From Xanthomonas bonasiae (lineage in GTDB: Bacteria > Pseudomonadota > Gammaproteobacteria > Xanthomonadales > Xanthomonadaceae): a stretch of 64,000 nucleotides of DNA. Below are positions 1 to 8,270 of the stretch, piece after piece. Position 1 is the stretch's first letter. Each line of letters starts with the position of its first letter. The notes under the pieces were generated by a model. That model was not told the origin of the DNA and ran no database searches. It worked only from the letters and a program-made list of their open reading frames with translations. Where the stretch lies: contig NZ_JAFIWB010000029.1 in the NCBI RefSeq assembly GCF_017163705.1, positions 1 to 64,000 on the forward strand. The letters run 5' to 3'. The position numbers and the translations under genes are program-made.

Positions 1-815
1 GCCTTCTTGCCGGGCAGCTGCGCCAGCGGCGCGTCGAAGTTGCCGCGGCCGAACTCGGCGACCACGCCCATCGCCAGCTTCTTGACCGCGATGTGCCCGC
101 CGACCATGCGGTTGATGCCGTCGGCCATGCCGCGGAAATCGCCCTGGAACTGCGCGCTGTCGATGACCGCGTCGATCTCGCCGGCCTCGTGCTGGTCGGA
201 CATGCGCCGCATCTCCGCGTTCAGGCCGGTCAAGTTGCGGCGCACCTGCTCGATGGTGTCGTTGATGAAGGCCTTCTTGCCCGGGAACGCGGCCAGCGGC
301 GCGGCGAAGTTGCCGCGGCCGAATTCGGCCACGCAGTCGATCGCCTGCTTGTTCACACCGATGTGCCCGGCGACCATCTTGTTGATGTTGTCGGCCAGGT
401 CGCGGTGGGTACCGGGCCAGCGCGCCAGGTCCAGCGCCACCTCGCACTCGCCGGCGGCATGCGCGCTGGCCATGTGGACGACGTCGGTGTGGAACTGGCG
501 CAGGTCGGTCTGCGCGGTGCGCAGCAGTTGCGTCACTTCGTTTTCGGTGGCGCCGGCTGCCGGCACGATGCGCTCCAGGTCGCCGCGCACCAGCGCGTCC
601 AGCCCGGCGGTGGCCACATTCAGCGTGCGCGCCGCGGCGAGCGCGGCCCAGCCCAGCACGCCGGCGCAGGCCAGCGTCGCGGCCGCGACCAGGGCCAGTG
701 CGGTGCCCTGCGCGAGCGGCAGCAGCAGCGCCGTGGCGGCGGCAGCGGCGGGCAGGGCGACGGCGATGGCCGTCGTAGTCAACAAGGTGGTCGCGATCCG
801 TGAGCGATGAGACAT
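1..815 (-). CDS. Methyl-accepting chemotaxis protein, N-terminal part (cut by window edge)
   Basis: Inner-membrane chemoreceptor that would signal to the CheA encoded just upstream. The reading frame runs leftward from an ATG at 813-815 and stays open to base 1, giving about 271 residues; the signalling hairpin lies outside the window. Seen: a short basic N-terminus, two closely spaced hydrophobic helices (about residues 12-65) with almost no periplasmic domain, then repeated units of about 90 residues containing MVAGHI/MVGGHI, AEFGRGNF and PGKKA motifs. Such tandem units resemble the poly-HAMP arrays of some Xanthomonas receptors. The missing sensor domain suggests cytoplasmic or membrane sensing. 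It starts 64 bp after cheA, so it is probably its operon partner. Confidence 0.85.
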   Translation of the reverse strand, partial: MSHRSRIATTLLTTTAIAVALPAAAAATALLLPLAQGTALALVAAATLACAGVLGWAALAAARTLNVATAGLDALVRGDLERIVPAAGATENEVTQLLRTAQTDLRQFHTDVVHMASAHAAGECEVALDLARWPGTHRDLADNINKMVAGHIGVNKQAIDCVAEFGRGNFAAPLAAFPGKKAFINDTIEQVRRNLTGLNAEMRRMSDQHEAGEIDAVIDSAQFQGDFRGMADGINRMVGGHIAVKKLAMGVVAEFGRGNFDAPLAQLPGKK

Positions 816-879
816 GGCAGCGGTTCCTGGCTAGCGTCTATGAGTGGCGTGGGTGCGCAAGCGCACCCGCGGGGCGGCG

Positions 880-2949
880 TCAGGCCGCCAGCGAATCGGT
901 GGAAGGTTCGACTTGCGACAGCAGCGAGGGCACGTCCAGGATCAGCGCGACACCGCCGCTGCCGAGGATGCTCGACCCGCTGATGCCCTTGACCCCGGCG
1001 AACACCTTGGCCAGCGGCTTGATCACGGTCTGCCATTCGCCCAGCAGCGTGTCCACGACCAGGCCGAAGCGCTGCGCGCCCTGGCGGATCACCACGATGC
1101 TCTCGCGCGCCGGCGGCGCGCCGGCGATGCCGAACAGCGAACGCAGGCGCACGTACGGCAGCACCCCGCCGCGCAGGTCGATGTAGTCGCTCTGGTAGTT
1201 CGGCGCGAATTCCACGCATTCCTCGACCACGTCCAGCGGCACCACGAACACCGACTTGCCGACGCCGACCTGGAAGCCGTTGATGATCGCCAGGGTCAGC
1301 GGCAGGCGCACCGAGATGGTGGTGCCCACGTCCTGCTGGCTGCTGATGTCCACGCTGCCGCGCAGCGCGGCGATGTTGCGCTTGACCACGTCCATGCCCA
1401 CGCCGCGGCCGGACAGGTTGGTGACCTTCTCGGCGGTGGAGAAGCCCGGCTCGAAGATCAGCGCGAACACCTCGCGGTCGGACAGGCTGCGGCCGGGCTC
1501 GATCAACCCGCGCTCCAGCGCCTTGGCCAGGATCCTGTCGCGGTTCAGGCCGCCGCCGTCGTCGCTGATCTGGATGACCACGCTGCCCGAATCGTGGAAC
1601 GCGTTGAGCCGTACCGTGCCGCGCACCGGCTTGCCGCGCGCCTGGCGCAGTTCGGCCGGCTCGATGCCGTGGTCCATCGCGTTGCGCACCAGGTGGGTCA
1701 ACGGATCGGCGATCTTCTCCACCACCGACTTGTCCAGCTCGGTGTCCTCGCCGTTGACCACCAGCACGATGTCCTTGCCCAGTTCGCGCGCCACGTCGTG
1801 GACCACGCGGTGGAAGCGGCTGAAGGTGCCGCCGATCTTGACCATGCGCAGCTGCAGCGCGCTCTCGCGCACTTCCTCGACCAGCCCGGCCAGGATCGAG
1901 GTGGATTCGAGCAGTTGCGCGTCGCCGGTGCGCTGCGCGTTGGCGCCGGTGCTGGCGACGGCGATGATCAGCTCGCCGACCAGGTCGATCATGCGGTCGA
2001 GCTTGTCGGCATCGACGCGGATCGAGCCGCCCTCGCTGCGTGCGGCGGCGGGTGCCGCCGCGGCCGCGGCGGCCTTGGCCGGCGGCGCCGGCGCGGGAGC
2101 AGCCGCGGGTGCGGGCGCGGCCGGCACCGCCGCCGGCTCCGGACTGCCGAAGTTGGCGAAGTCGTCGGCGTGGCCATGGCCGCCGGCCTCGGCGACCAGC
2201 AGCGGCAGCTCCAGATTGGCGGCGTCGCCGTGCGGATCCACCGCCAGCACCTGCAGGTCGCAGTCGTCGCGAACGAATTCGAAGATGTCCTCGATCGCCG
2301 ATTGCTGCGCGTCGGAGCGCAGCAGGATGTCGAAGCCCAGGTAGCAGGCTTCCGGATCCAGGTCCGGCAGCGCCGGCACGCGCTCGTGGCGGGTGCGGAC
2401 CGCCTCCAGCGTGCCCAGGCTGCGCAGGCAGCGGATCAGGTGCAGCGGCGAGTTGCCGAAGCGCAGCGCATCGCTGAACAGCTGCAGCGAGATCCGCCAG
2501 TAGCCGGTCTGCGCCGCGGTGGTGGCCACGGCTGCGGCGGCGGCGGCCGGCGCGGCGGCCGGCTGCAGATAGGTCTGCAGGCGCGCCAGCAGCGGCTCGC
2601 CCTCGGCGGCGAGCACCGCTTCGTCGGCCTCGGCACCGGCCGCCGCTTCCACCAGTGCGCGGATGTGGTCGCAGCAGGCCAGCATCAACTGGATCAGCTC
2701 CGAATCCAGCGCCACCGCGTTCTCGCGCACCAGGTCCAGCACGCTCTCCACGACGTGGGTGAAGCCCACCAGTTGCGCCAGGTCGAACAGTCCGCCGGAG
2801 CCCTTGATGGTGTGCGCGGCGCGGAAGATGGCGTTGACCGCGTCCGGGCCGGCTTCGCCGCGTTCGGCTTCCAGCAGGTTGCGTTCCATGTCCTCGAGCA
2901 GGTCGCGGCTCTCGGCGATGAAGGTCTGCAGCAGTTGAGCGAAATTCAT
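880..2949 (-). CDS. cheA: Chemotaxis histidine kinase CheA
   Basis: Cytoplasmic kinase of the chemoreceptor array; it autophosphorylates and passes phosphate to CheY/CheB. The 689-residue product has an Hpt domain with the AHTIKGSGG box (phosphorylated His46), a middle region interrupted by Ala/Pro-rich linkers (about residues 165-180 and 265-305), a dimerisation helix pair, a GHKL ATPase domain (LVRNAMDHGIE, DDGGG, GRGVGMDVV) and a C-terminal CheW-like domain. This is the normal CheA order and length. The STAS gene lies 13 bp upstream and a receptor gene follows, so this is a leftward chemotaxis operon. Other che genes must lie outside the window. Confidence 0.96.
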   Translation of the reverse strand: MNFAQLLQTFIAESRDLLEDMERNLLEAERGEAGPDAVNAIFRAAHTIKGSGGLFDLAQLVGFTHVVESVLDLVRENAVALDSELIQLMLACCDHIRALVEAAAGAEADEAVLAAEGEPLLARLQTYLQPAAAPAAAAAAVATTAAQTGYWRISLQLFSDALRFGNSPLHLIRCLRSLGTLEAVRTRHERVPALPDLDPEACYLGFDILLRSDAQQSAIEDIFEFVRDDCDLQVLAVDPHGDAANLELPLLVAEAGGHGHADDFANFGSPEPAAVPAAPAPAAAPAPAPPAKAAAAAAAPAAARSEGGSIRVDADKLDRMIDLVGELIIAVASTGANAQRTGDAQLLESTSILAGLVEEVRESALQLRMVKIGGTFSRFHRVVHDVARELGKDIVLVVNGEDTELDKSVVEKIADPLTHLVRNAMDHGIEPAELRQARGKPVRGTVRLNAFHDSGSVVIQISDDGGGLNRDRILAKALERGLIEPGRSLSDREVFALIFEPGFSTAEKVTNLSGRGVGMDVVKRNIAALRGSVDISSQQDVGTTISVRLPLTLAIINGFQVGVGKSVFVVPLDVVEECVEFAPNYQSDYIDLRGGVLPYVRLRSLFGIAGAPPARESIVVIRQGAQRFGLVVDTLLGEWQTVIKPLAKVFAGVKGISGSSILGSGGVALILDVPSLLSQVEPSTDSLAA

Positions 2950-2962
2950 GAGCTGGCGCCGA

Positions 2963-3283
2963 TCAGTGGAAGGTGTCGCTGGCGCCGGGCGCGAGCGTGT
3001 CGCGCAGGCCGAGCAGGTCGAGCGCGTCGTTGACCGGCGCGCTGCAGCCGTCGAGCTGGAACGGCCGGCCCAGCGCGCGCAACGCGGCCTGGGTGGCGAG
3101 CAGCAGCTGGATGCCGGTGGCGTCGATTTCGGTGACCGCCTGCAACTGCAGCTGCAGGCCGCCGGGGTGTTCCAGCGCCGGCAACAGCAGCGGCTTCAGT
3201 TCGCCGGCGCGGCGGATGGTCATGTCGCCGTCCAGGCTCAGTTGCAGCGGCGGGGGCGGGGAGTCCGGGAGTTTCGAGCGCAT
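2963..3283 (-). CDS. STAS-domain protein of the chemotaxis operon
   Basis: Small (106 residues) single-domain STAS protein of the anti-sigma-factor-antagonist/MlaB type. The core reads VTEIDATGIQLLLA; a Thr occupies the site where phosphorylatable Ser is common. The start at 3283 has GGAGA eight bases upstream. It sits 13 bp before cheA in the same direction. Comparable STAS genes open chemotaxis operons in several Xanthomonadaceae and Pseudomonas, where they are thought to modulate array or partner-switch signalling, but no biochemical role can be read from sequence. Identity as STAS is fairly firm; function is inferred from position. Confidence 0.8.
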   Translation of the reverse strand: MRSKLPDSPPPPLQLSLDGDMTIRRAGELKPLLLPALEHPGGLQLQLQAVTEIDATGIQLLLATQAALRALGRPFQLDGCSAPVNDALDLLGLRDTLAPGASDTFH

Positions 3284-3370
3284 GGCATGTCTCCGATTCG
3301 AGCAGGGGAACGTCGCGAAATCCCGGTCGCGGCGCGGGTGCGAACAAGCCGGTCGGGCTTGCTGTAAGCA

Positions 3371-3398
3371 GATATCGGCGCCTTTTCGGAATATTTAG
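3371..3398 (-). promoter_or_regulatory. Candidate FliA (sigma-28) type promoter for the chemotaxis operon
   Basis: On the minus strand the sequence reads TAAA-N14-GCCGATAT, close to the flagellar sigma-28 pattern TAAA-N15-GCCGATAA, one base short in the spacer and with one mismatch in the -10. It lies about 88 bp upstream of the STAS start, inside a gene-free 391 bp stretch (3284-3674) that otherwise holds only the hairpin at 3551-3578. A FliA promoter would fit a chemotaxis operon. Confidence 0.45.
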
Positions 3399-3550
3399 GC
3401 CGAAAGACGCATTTGTCTCGCAAATCCTTGACACGGATGAGCGGTTCAGGCTGGTGAGCGGTAACCCATTCCAGTTGTGGGCGAGCGCCATCCGCTGACA
3501 GGTAACGGATGCATGCGCCGTGCCAACGTCGCGGTAGCGCTACCACAACA

Positions 3551-3578
3551 GAAAACGGCCGGGAAACCGGCCGTTTTC
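3551..3578. terminator. Bidirectional intrinsic terminator hairpin
   Basis: A perfect 12-bp stem (GAAAACGGCCGG / CCGGCCGTTTTC) closed by a GAAA loop, with four A and four T at the arms, so it can work in both directions. It lies about 97 bp past the mfd stop codon on the minus strand and upstream of the chemotaxis promoter, so its likely job is to end mfd transcription. Confidence 0.75.
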
Positions 3579-3674
3579 GCAACGTTCGCATTGTGTGCAG
3601 CCTCGGTGCGCGACTGCCTGGAGGGCATGCCGCCCTTGGCGCAGGCGTCCTGCGCGCAGCTCAGTGCCTGGCGG

Positions 3675-6600
3675 TCAGCGCGGCGACAGCGCCGCCAGCA
3701 GGCCGCGCGCGGCGTTGAAGCGGTCCGCCGCTTCCGGCAGCGGCAGCTTCACCTTCAGCTTGTCCGGGCCGTCCATCGCGTACAGCTTGGGCTGCTTCTG
3801 GATCATCTGGATGATGGTCATCGGATCGACGTCGGGCTTGGCCTCGAACACGATGCGGCCGCCGTTCTCGCCCAGTTCCAGCTTGCGGATGCCCAGCGTG
3901 TTGGCCTGCAGCTTGAGCTCGGCGATCGCGAACAGGTGCTTCACCGCATCCGGCAACAGGCCGAAGCGGTCGATCATCTCCACCTGCAGTTCGCGCAGCT
4001 GGTCGCTGTCGCGCGCGCTGGAGATGCGCTTGTACAGGGTCAGGCGGGTGTGCACGTCGGGCAGGTAGTCGTCCGGGATCAGCGCCGGCACATGCAGTTC
4101 CACCTCGGCGCCGCGCGCTTCCTCGCCGGCGTCCAGGTCCGGCAGCTTGCCCTGGCGGATGCTGCGCACCGCGCGTTCCAGCAGCTCGGTGTACAGGCTG
4201 AAACCGACCTCGGCCATCTGCCCGCTCTGGTCCTCGCCGAGCAGTTCGCCGGCGCCGCGGATTTCCAGATCGTGGGTGGCCAGGGTGAAGCCGGCGCCGA
4301 GTTCGTCCATCGAGGCGATCGCGTCCAGCCGCTTCTGCGCATCGCCGGTGATGCTGCGCCGGTCCGGTACCAGCAGGTAGGCGTAGGCGCGGTGGTGCGA
4401 GCGGCCGACGCGGCCGCGCAACTGGTGCAGCTGGGCCAGGCCGAAGCGGTCGGCGCGGTTGATGACGATGGTGTTGGCGTTGGGGATGTCGATGCCCGAT
4501 TCGATGATCGTGGTCGACAGCAGCACGTTGAAGCGCTGCTTCTGGAAATCCAGCATCACCCGTTCCAGCTCGCGCTCGGGCATCTGCCCGTGGGCGATGC
4601 CGATGCGCGCTTCGGGCACCAGCTCGCTGAGCTCGCGCTGCATGCGGCCGATGCTTTCCACGTCGTTGTGCAGGAAGTACAGCTGGCCGCCGCGCGCCAG
4701 CTCGCGCTGGAACGCTTCGCGCAGCAGCGCGTTGTCCCAGGCGGTGACGAAGGTCTGTACCGCCAGCCGGTTCGGCGGCGGGGTGGCGATGATCGACAGG
4801 TCGCGCAACCCGGCCATGGCCATGTTCAGCGTGCGCGGGATCGGCGTGGCGGTGAGCGTGAGCAGGTGCACGTTGGCGCGTAGCGCCTTCAGCGCTTCCT
4901 TCTGGCGCACGCCGAAGCGCTGTTCCTCGTCGACCACGACCAGGCCCAGGTCCTTGAACTTCACGTCCGGCTGCAGCAGGCGGTGCGTGCCGATGATCAC
5001 GTCGATGCCGCCGTCGGCGACCTTCTCCAGCTCGGCCTTGATCTCCTTGGCGCTCTTGAAGCGCGACAGCACTTCCACGCGCAGCGGCCAGTCGGCGAAG
5101 CGGTCGCGGAAGTTCCGGTAGTGCTGTTCGGCCAGCAGCGTGGTCGGCACCAGCACCGCCACCTGCTTGCCGGCGCTGGCCGCGGCGAACGCGGCGCGCA
5201 CCGCGACCTCGGTCTTGCCGAAGCCGACGTCGCCGCAGACCACGCGGTCCATCGGCTGGCTGCTGCCCAGGTCGCGCAGGGTGGCCTCGATCGCGGCCAG
5301 CTGGTCGGTGGTTTCCTCGAACGGGAAGCCGGCGGCGAACGGTTCGTACATGGCCCGGTCCACCTGCAAGGCCAGGCCGGCGCGGGCGCGGCGCCGCGCC
5401 TGGATCTCCAGCAGTTCGGCCGCCACGTCGCGCACCTTCTCGGCGGCGCGGCGCTTGGCCTTGGTCCATTGCTCGCCGCCCAGCGAATGCAGCGGCGCGG
5501 TTTCGGCCGAGGCGCCGGAGTAGCGGCTGATCAGGTGCAGCTGCGCGACCGGCACGTACAGGCGGTCGCCCTTGGCGTATTCGATCTCCAGGAACTCGCC
5601 GGGCATGCCGCCGGCATCGAGCACGATCAGCCCGCGGTAGCGGCCGACGCCGTGATCCTCATGCACGATCGGCGCGCCTTCGGTCAGTTCGCCGAGGTCG
5701 CGGATGATCGCTTCCGGCTCGCGCCCGGCGCGACGCGTGCGCCGCGGCTGGCCGGCGCGTTCGGGGAACAGCTGGCGCTCGGTGAGCACCGCGATGTGCG
5801 GCTCGTCGAGGGCGAAGCCGTCGTCCAGCGGTGCCACGGCGATGGCGAACGTAGCCGGCATGGCCTCGACGCCGGCAGAGTTGAGCCCCTCTCCCCCCGG
5901 CGACCGAAGGGAGTCCCCGTGGGAGAGAGGGGTTGGGGTGAGGGTACGGCCGCTCGCGGTCTGCTTCCGCGCGGCTGTTGAGGACGCGGACGAAGCAGCA
6001 GCCTTCTTCGATGGGGATGGCGCGCGCGCCGTCCCCTCATCCGGCGCTTCGCGCCACCTTCTCCCGGTGGGAGAAGGGAGGAATGTCGCGAAGTTTGGGA
6101 TCACCTCGGGCTTCAGCCCCGCCGCGGCCAGCACTTCCAGCAGCGCTTCGCGGCGGCCCGGCGAATCGGCGGCGATCAGTACCCGGCCCGGGTAGCTGCC
6201 GAGGAAGCTCTTCAGCGCCTCGGCCGGGGCGGCGTCCTTGGCCGCCACCGGCAGCGGCGGCAGCGGCTGGTCGCCCAGCGCCTGCGCCTCGTCGATGCGC
6301 GCATGGTCGGCCGCCCACACCTCGATGCGCGGCAGGCCGTTGAGCTTTTCGCGCAGCGTGTCCGGCGCCTGGTACAGCTCTTCGGGCGCCAGCAGCGGGC
6401 GCTCCACGTCGTGGCGGCGCTGCTCGTAGCGGTTTTGGGTCTGCGCCCAGAACGCATCGGCGGCGGCGCCCACGCCCGGCGCGAGCAGCGGCAGCACCGA
6501 CTCGCCCAGATAGTCGAACAGGGTGGCGGTGGCATCGCGCGCCGCGGCGCCGGCGCCGCGCGCTTCCTGGAAGAACAGCGGCAGGTAGTATTCGATGCCC

Positions 6601-7385
6601 GACGGCGCCAGCCGCGCCTTCAGGTCCTGGTACAGCGCGCTGCGCCGGGTGTCCACGTCGAAGCGTTCGCGCAGCGTGGCCAGCACCCGCTCCACGCTGG
6701 CATCGTCCATCGGCACTTCGCGGCCGGGCAGCATCTTCACCGCCTGCACGTGGTCCAGCGAGCGCTGCGATTCCGGGTCGAAGGCGCGGATCGAGTCGAT
6801 GTCCTCGTCCAGCAGTTCGATCCGCAACGGCGTGTCCGAGCCCATCGGGTACACGTCGAGCAGGCCGCCGCGCACGGCGAAATCGCCCGGGTCCATCACC
6901 TGCGGCACGTTGCGGTAGCCGGCGCTTTCCAGGCGGCGCTTTTCCGCCTCCAGGTCCAGGCGCTGGCCCACGTGCAGGTCGAAACTGCCGCCGACGATGT
7001 AGCGCAACGGCGCCACCCGCTGCATCAGCGTCTGCACCGGCACCACCACGATGCCTTGTTGCAGCGTCGGCAGCCGGTGCAGCGCCGACAGGCGCTGGCT
7101 GACGATGTCCGGGTGCGGGCTGAACTGGTCGTAGGGCAGGGTTTCCCAATCCGGGAACGGCACCACCGGCAGGCTGTCGTCGCCGGCCAGCAGCGTGTGC
7201 AGGTCGGCCTCGATCTGGTGCGCGCTCTGGTTGTCGCGCGCGACCACCAGCAGCGGCCCGCGATGCGCCGCGGCGGCGCAGGCGATGTGCCAGGCCAGTG
7301 CGGTCGGGGACGCAGGGGCGCGCCAGAAGGCGCGGAGCTGGCCGGATTTGGGCAGCGGCGGAACGGGGAAGGAAAGAGGCGCCAT
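3675..7385 (-). CDS. mfd: Transcription-repair coupling factor Mfd, with internal repeat insertion
   Basis: ATP-dependent translocase that removes RNA polymerase stalled at lesions and recruits UvrA. The 1236-residue product has the UvrB-like N-terminal module, the RNA polymerase interaction domain (VHEDHGVGRYRGL), RecG-like helicase motifs (Walker A GDVGFGKTE, motif II DEEQ, TATPIPRTL, QLHQLRGRVGRS) and the C-terminal TRCF domain. It is about 75-80 residues longer than I recall for relatives; the excess is a low-complexity Pro/Ser/Ala block at about residues 436-501 that is a translated intergenic repeat (see 5885-6079). The insert lies before the polymerase interaction domain, keeps frame, and all helicase motifs follow intact, so the protein is probably functional. 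Confidence 0.96.
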   Translation of the reverse strand: MAPLSFPVPPLPKSGQLRAFWRAPASPTALAWHIACAAAAHRGPLLVVARDNQSAHQIEADLHTLLAGDDSLPVVPFPDWETLPYDQFSPHPDIVSQRLSALHRLPTLQQGIVVVPVQTLMQRVAPLRYIVGGSFDLHVGQRLDLEAEKRRLESAGYRNVPQVMDPGDFAVRGGLLDVYPMGSDTPLRIELLDEDIDSIRAFDPESQRSLDHVQAVKMLPGREVPMDDASVERVLATLRERFDVDTRRSALYQDLKARLAPSGIEYYLPLFFQEARGAGAAARDATATLFDYLGESVLPLLAPGVGAAADAFWAQTQNRYEQRRHDVERPLLAPEELYQAPDTLREKLNGLPRIEVWAADHARIDEAQALGDQPLPPLPVAAKDAAPAEALKSFLGSYPGRVLIAADSPGRREALLEVLAAAGLKPEVIPNFATFLPSPTGRRWREAPDEGTARAPSPSKKAAASSASSTAARKQTASGRTLTPTPLSHGDSLRSPGGEGLNSAGVEAMPATFAIAVAPLDDGFALDEPHIAVLTERQLFPERAGQPRRTRRAGREPEAIIRDLGELTEGAPIVHEDHGVGRYRGLIVLDAGGMPGEFLEIEYAKGDRLYVPVAQLHLISRYSGASAETAPLHSLGGEQWTKAKRRAAEKVRDVAAELLEIQARRRARAGLALQVDRAMYEPFAAGFPFEETTDQLAAIEATLRDLGSSQPMDRVVCGDVGFGKTEVAVRAAFAAASAGKQVAVLVPTTLLAEQHYRNFRDRFADWPLRVEVLSRFKSAKEIKAELEKVADGGIDVIIGTHRLLQPDVKFKDLGLVVVDEEQRFGVRQKEALKALRANVHLLTLTATPIPRTLNMAMAGLRDLSIIATPPPNRLAVQTFVTAWDNALLREAFQRELARGGQLYFLHNDVESIGRMQRELSELVPEARIGIAHGQMPERELERVMLDFQKQRFNVLLSTTIIESGIDIPNANTIVINRADRFGLAQLHQLRGRVGRSHHRAYAYLLVPDRRSITGDAQKRLDAIASMDELGAGFTLATHDLEIRGAGELLGEDQSGQMAEVGFSLYTELLERAVRSIRQGKLPDLDAGEEARGAEVELHVPALIPDDYLPDVHTRLTLYKRISSARDSDQLRELQVEMIDRFGLLPDAVKHLFAIAELKLQANTLGIRKLELGENGGRIVFEAKPDVDPMTIIQMIQKQPKLYAMDGPDKLKVKLPLPEAADRFNAARGLLAALSPR
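5885..6079. repeat. Composite palindromic intergenic repeat inserted inside mfd
   Basis: Left half at 5885-5945 (CCCCTCTCC ... GGGGTGAGGGT) and right half at 6032-6079 (CCCTCATCC ... GGAGAAGGGA), separated by about 86 bp. The same two halves in the same order and orientation occur in the intergenic repeat at 57021-57152, and the left half alone at 55339-55397. Here the element spans 195 bp, 65 codons, and is read through in the mfd frame without a stop. Confidence 0.88.
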
Positions 7386-7407
7386 TGACCGCTTAGTCTA
7401 GCAAGCC

Positions 7408-7434
7408 GGGATTGGGGAGTTGGGATTGGGGAGT
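7408..7434. repeat. Two tandem copies of a 13-bp G-rich motif
   Basis: GGGATTGGGGAGT occurs twice separated by one base, directly upstream of mfd (its start is at 7385). Short tandem GGGATTGGGGA-type runs are common in intergenic DNA of this family. A role in the mfd promoter is possible but unproven. The rest of 7386-7612 shows no gene. Confidence 0.7.
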
Positions 7435-7612
7435 GGCTGCAAGCCTGTGCGCGGTGTGACGTGTCGCATGGCCTGGCGGGGAAGGCCAGCGGGGCAGGCT
7501 GTTGATGTCCCCGCTGCGCTGCGCAAGCCGCCGGGCATTGCGCACCTGCGGCGGTTCGCGGTGCGCCGCTCGGGCGCGCGCCGCGCCGCAGTCCGCGCGC
7601 GGCCGGCTTCGC

Positions 7613-8155
7613 TCAGTTGCCCAGTTCCAGCACCACGCGCACCAGCCCCGGGGTGTCCGGATGCGGCATCGGCTGGAAGCCCAGCGATTCGGCCAGCTGC
7701 AGCATCGGCAGATTGCTTTCGAGCACGTCGCCGTACAACCGGTCCAGGTACTTGCGCCGCGCCCACTTCACCAGCTTGCGCATCAGCTGCCGGCCCAGGC
7801 CCTGGCCGGCGACGAAGCTGCTGACCAGGATCGCGTACTCGGCCTCGCGGGTGCCGGGCGTGATCGCCGCGCGCGCCACCGCGCCGACCACCGCTTCGCC
7901 CGGCGGCAACGGTTCGGCCGCGACCAGGGTCAGTTCGGTCTTTGGATTGGGATGGGTCAGGCGCTGCGCCATGTCCTCGGTCAGTTCCTGCACCGAATGC
8001 AGGAACCGCTCGCGGATCTCGGTCGGCCCTAGCAGGCTGAAGGCGCCTTGCAGCGGCGCACTGTCTTCCGGCCGGATCGGCCGGATCAGCAGCTCGCGGC
8101 CGCTGGGCAAGGTGAAGTTTTCATGCCACGGAGGCATGCGGTTGCGGGTAGCCAT
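7613..8155 (-). CDS. GNAT family N-acetyltransferase
   Basis: A 180-residue single-domain acetyltransferase. The acetyl-CoA loop GQGLGRQLM (about residues 118-126) follows the beta4 segment AEYAILVSS, and the C-terminal strand VRVVLELG closes the fold. The RPIRPEDSAPLQ start and the SLLGPTEIRERF segment resemble the acetyltransferase domain of Pat/PatZ-type protein lysine acetyltransferases and their stand-alone relatives, so the substrate may be a protein lysine, but this is only family resemblance. It is transcribed leftward and is divergent from the CDF gene. Confidence 0.85.
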   Translation of the reverse strand: MATRNRMPPWHENFTLPSGRELLIRPIRPEDSAPLQGAFSLLGPTEIRERFLHSVQELTEDMAQRLTHPNPKTELTLVAAEPLPPGEAVVGAVARAAITPGTREAEYAILVSSFVAGQGLGRQLMRKLVKWARRKYLDRLYGDVLESNLPMLQLAESLGFQPMPHPDTPGLVRVVLELGN

Positions 8156-8270
8156 GGCCGGATGATCCTCGACGAAGCCTCGATTCTCGCATTACCCGGG
8201 GCCGCTGCCGTGAACGCTGCGCTCACCGCGTTTGCCTACGCTAGGCGACGGTTTTCGATCAGGAGAGGCC

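Noticed and set aside
844..3033. 729-codon rightward open frame over cheA
   Set aside because: Shadow of cheA: low-complexity Arg/Gln/His protein on the wrong strand with no ribosome site.
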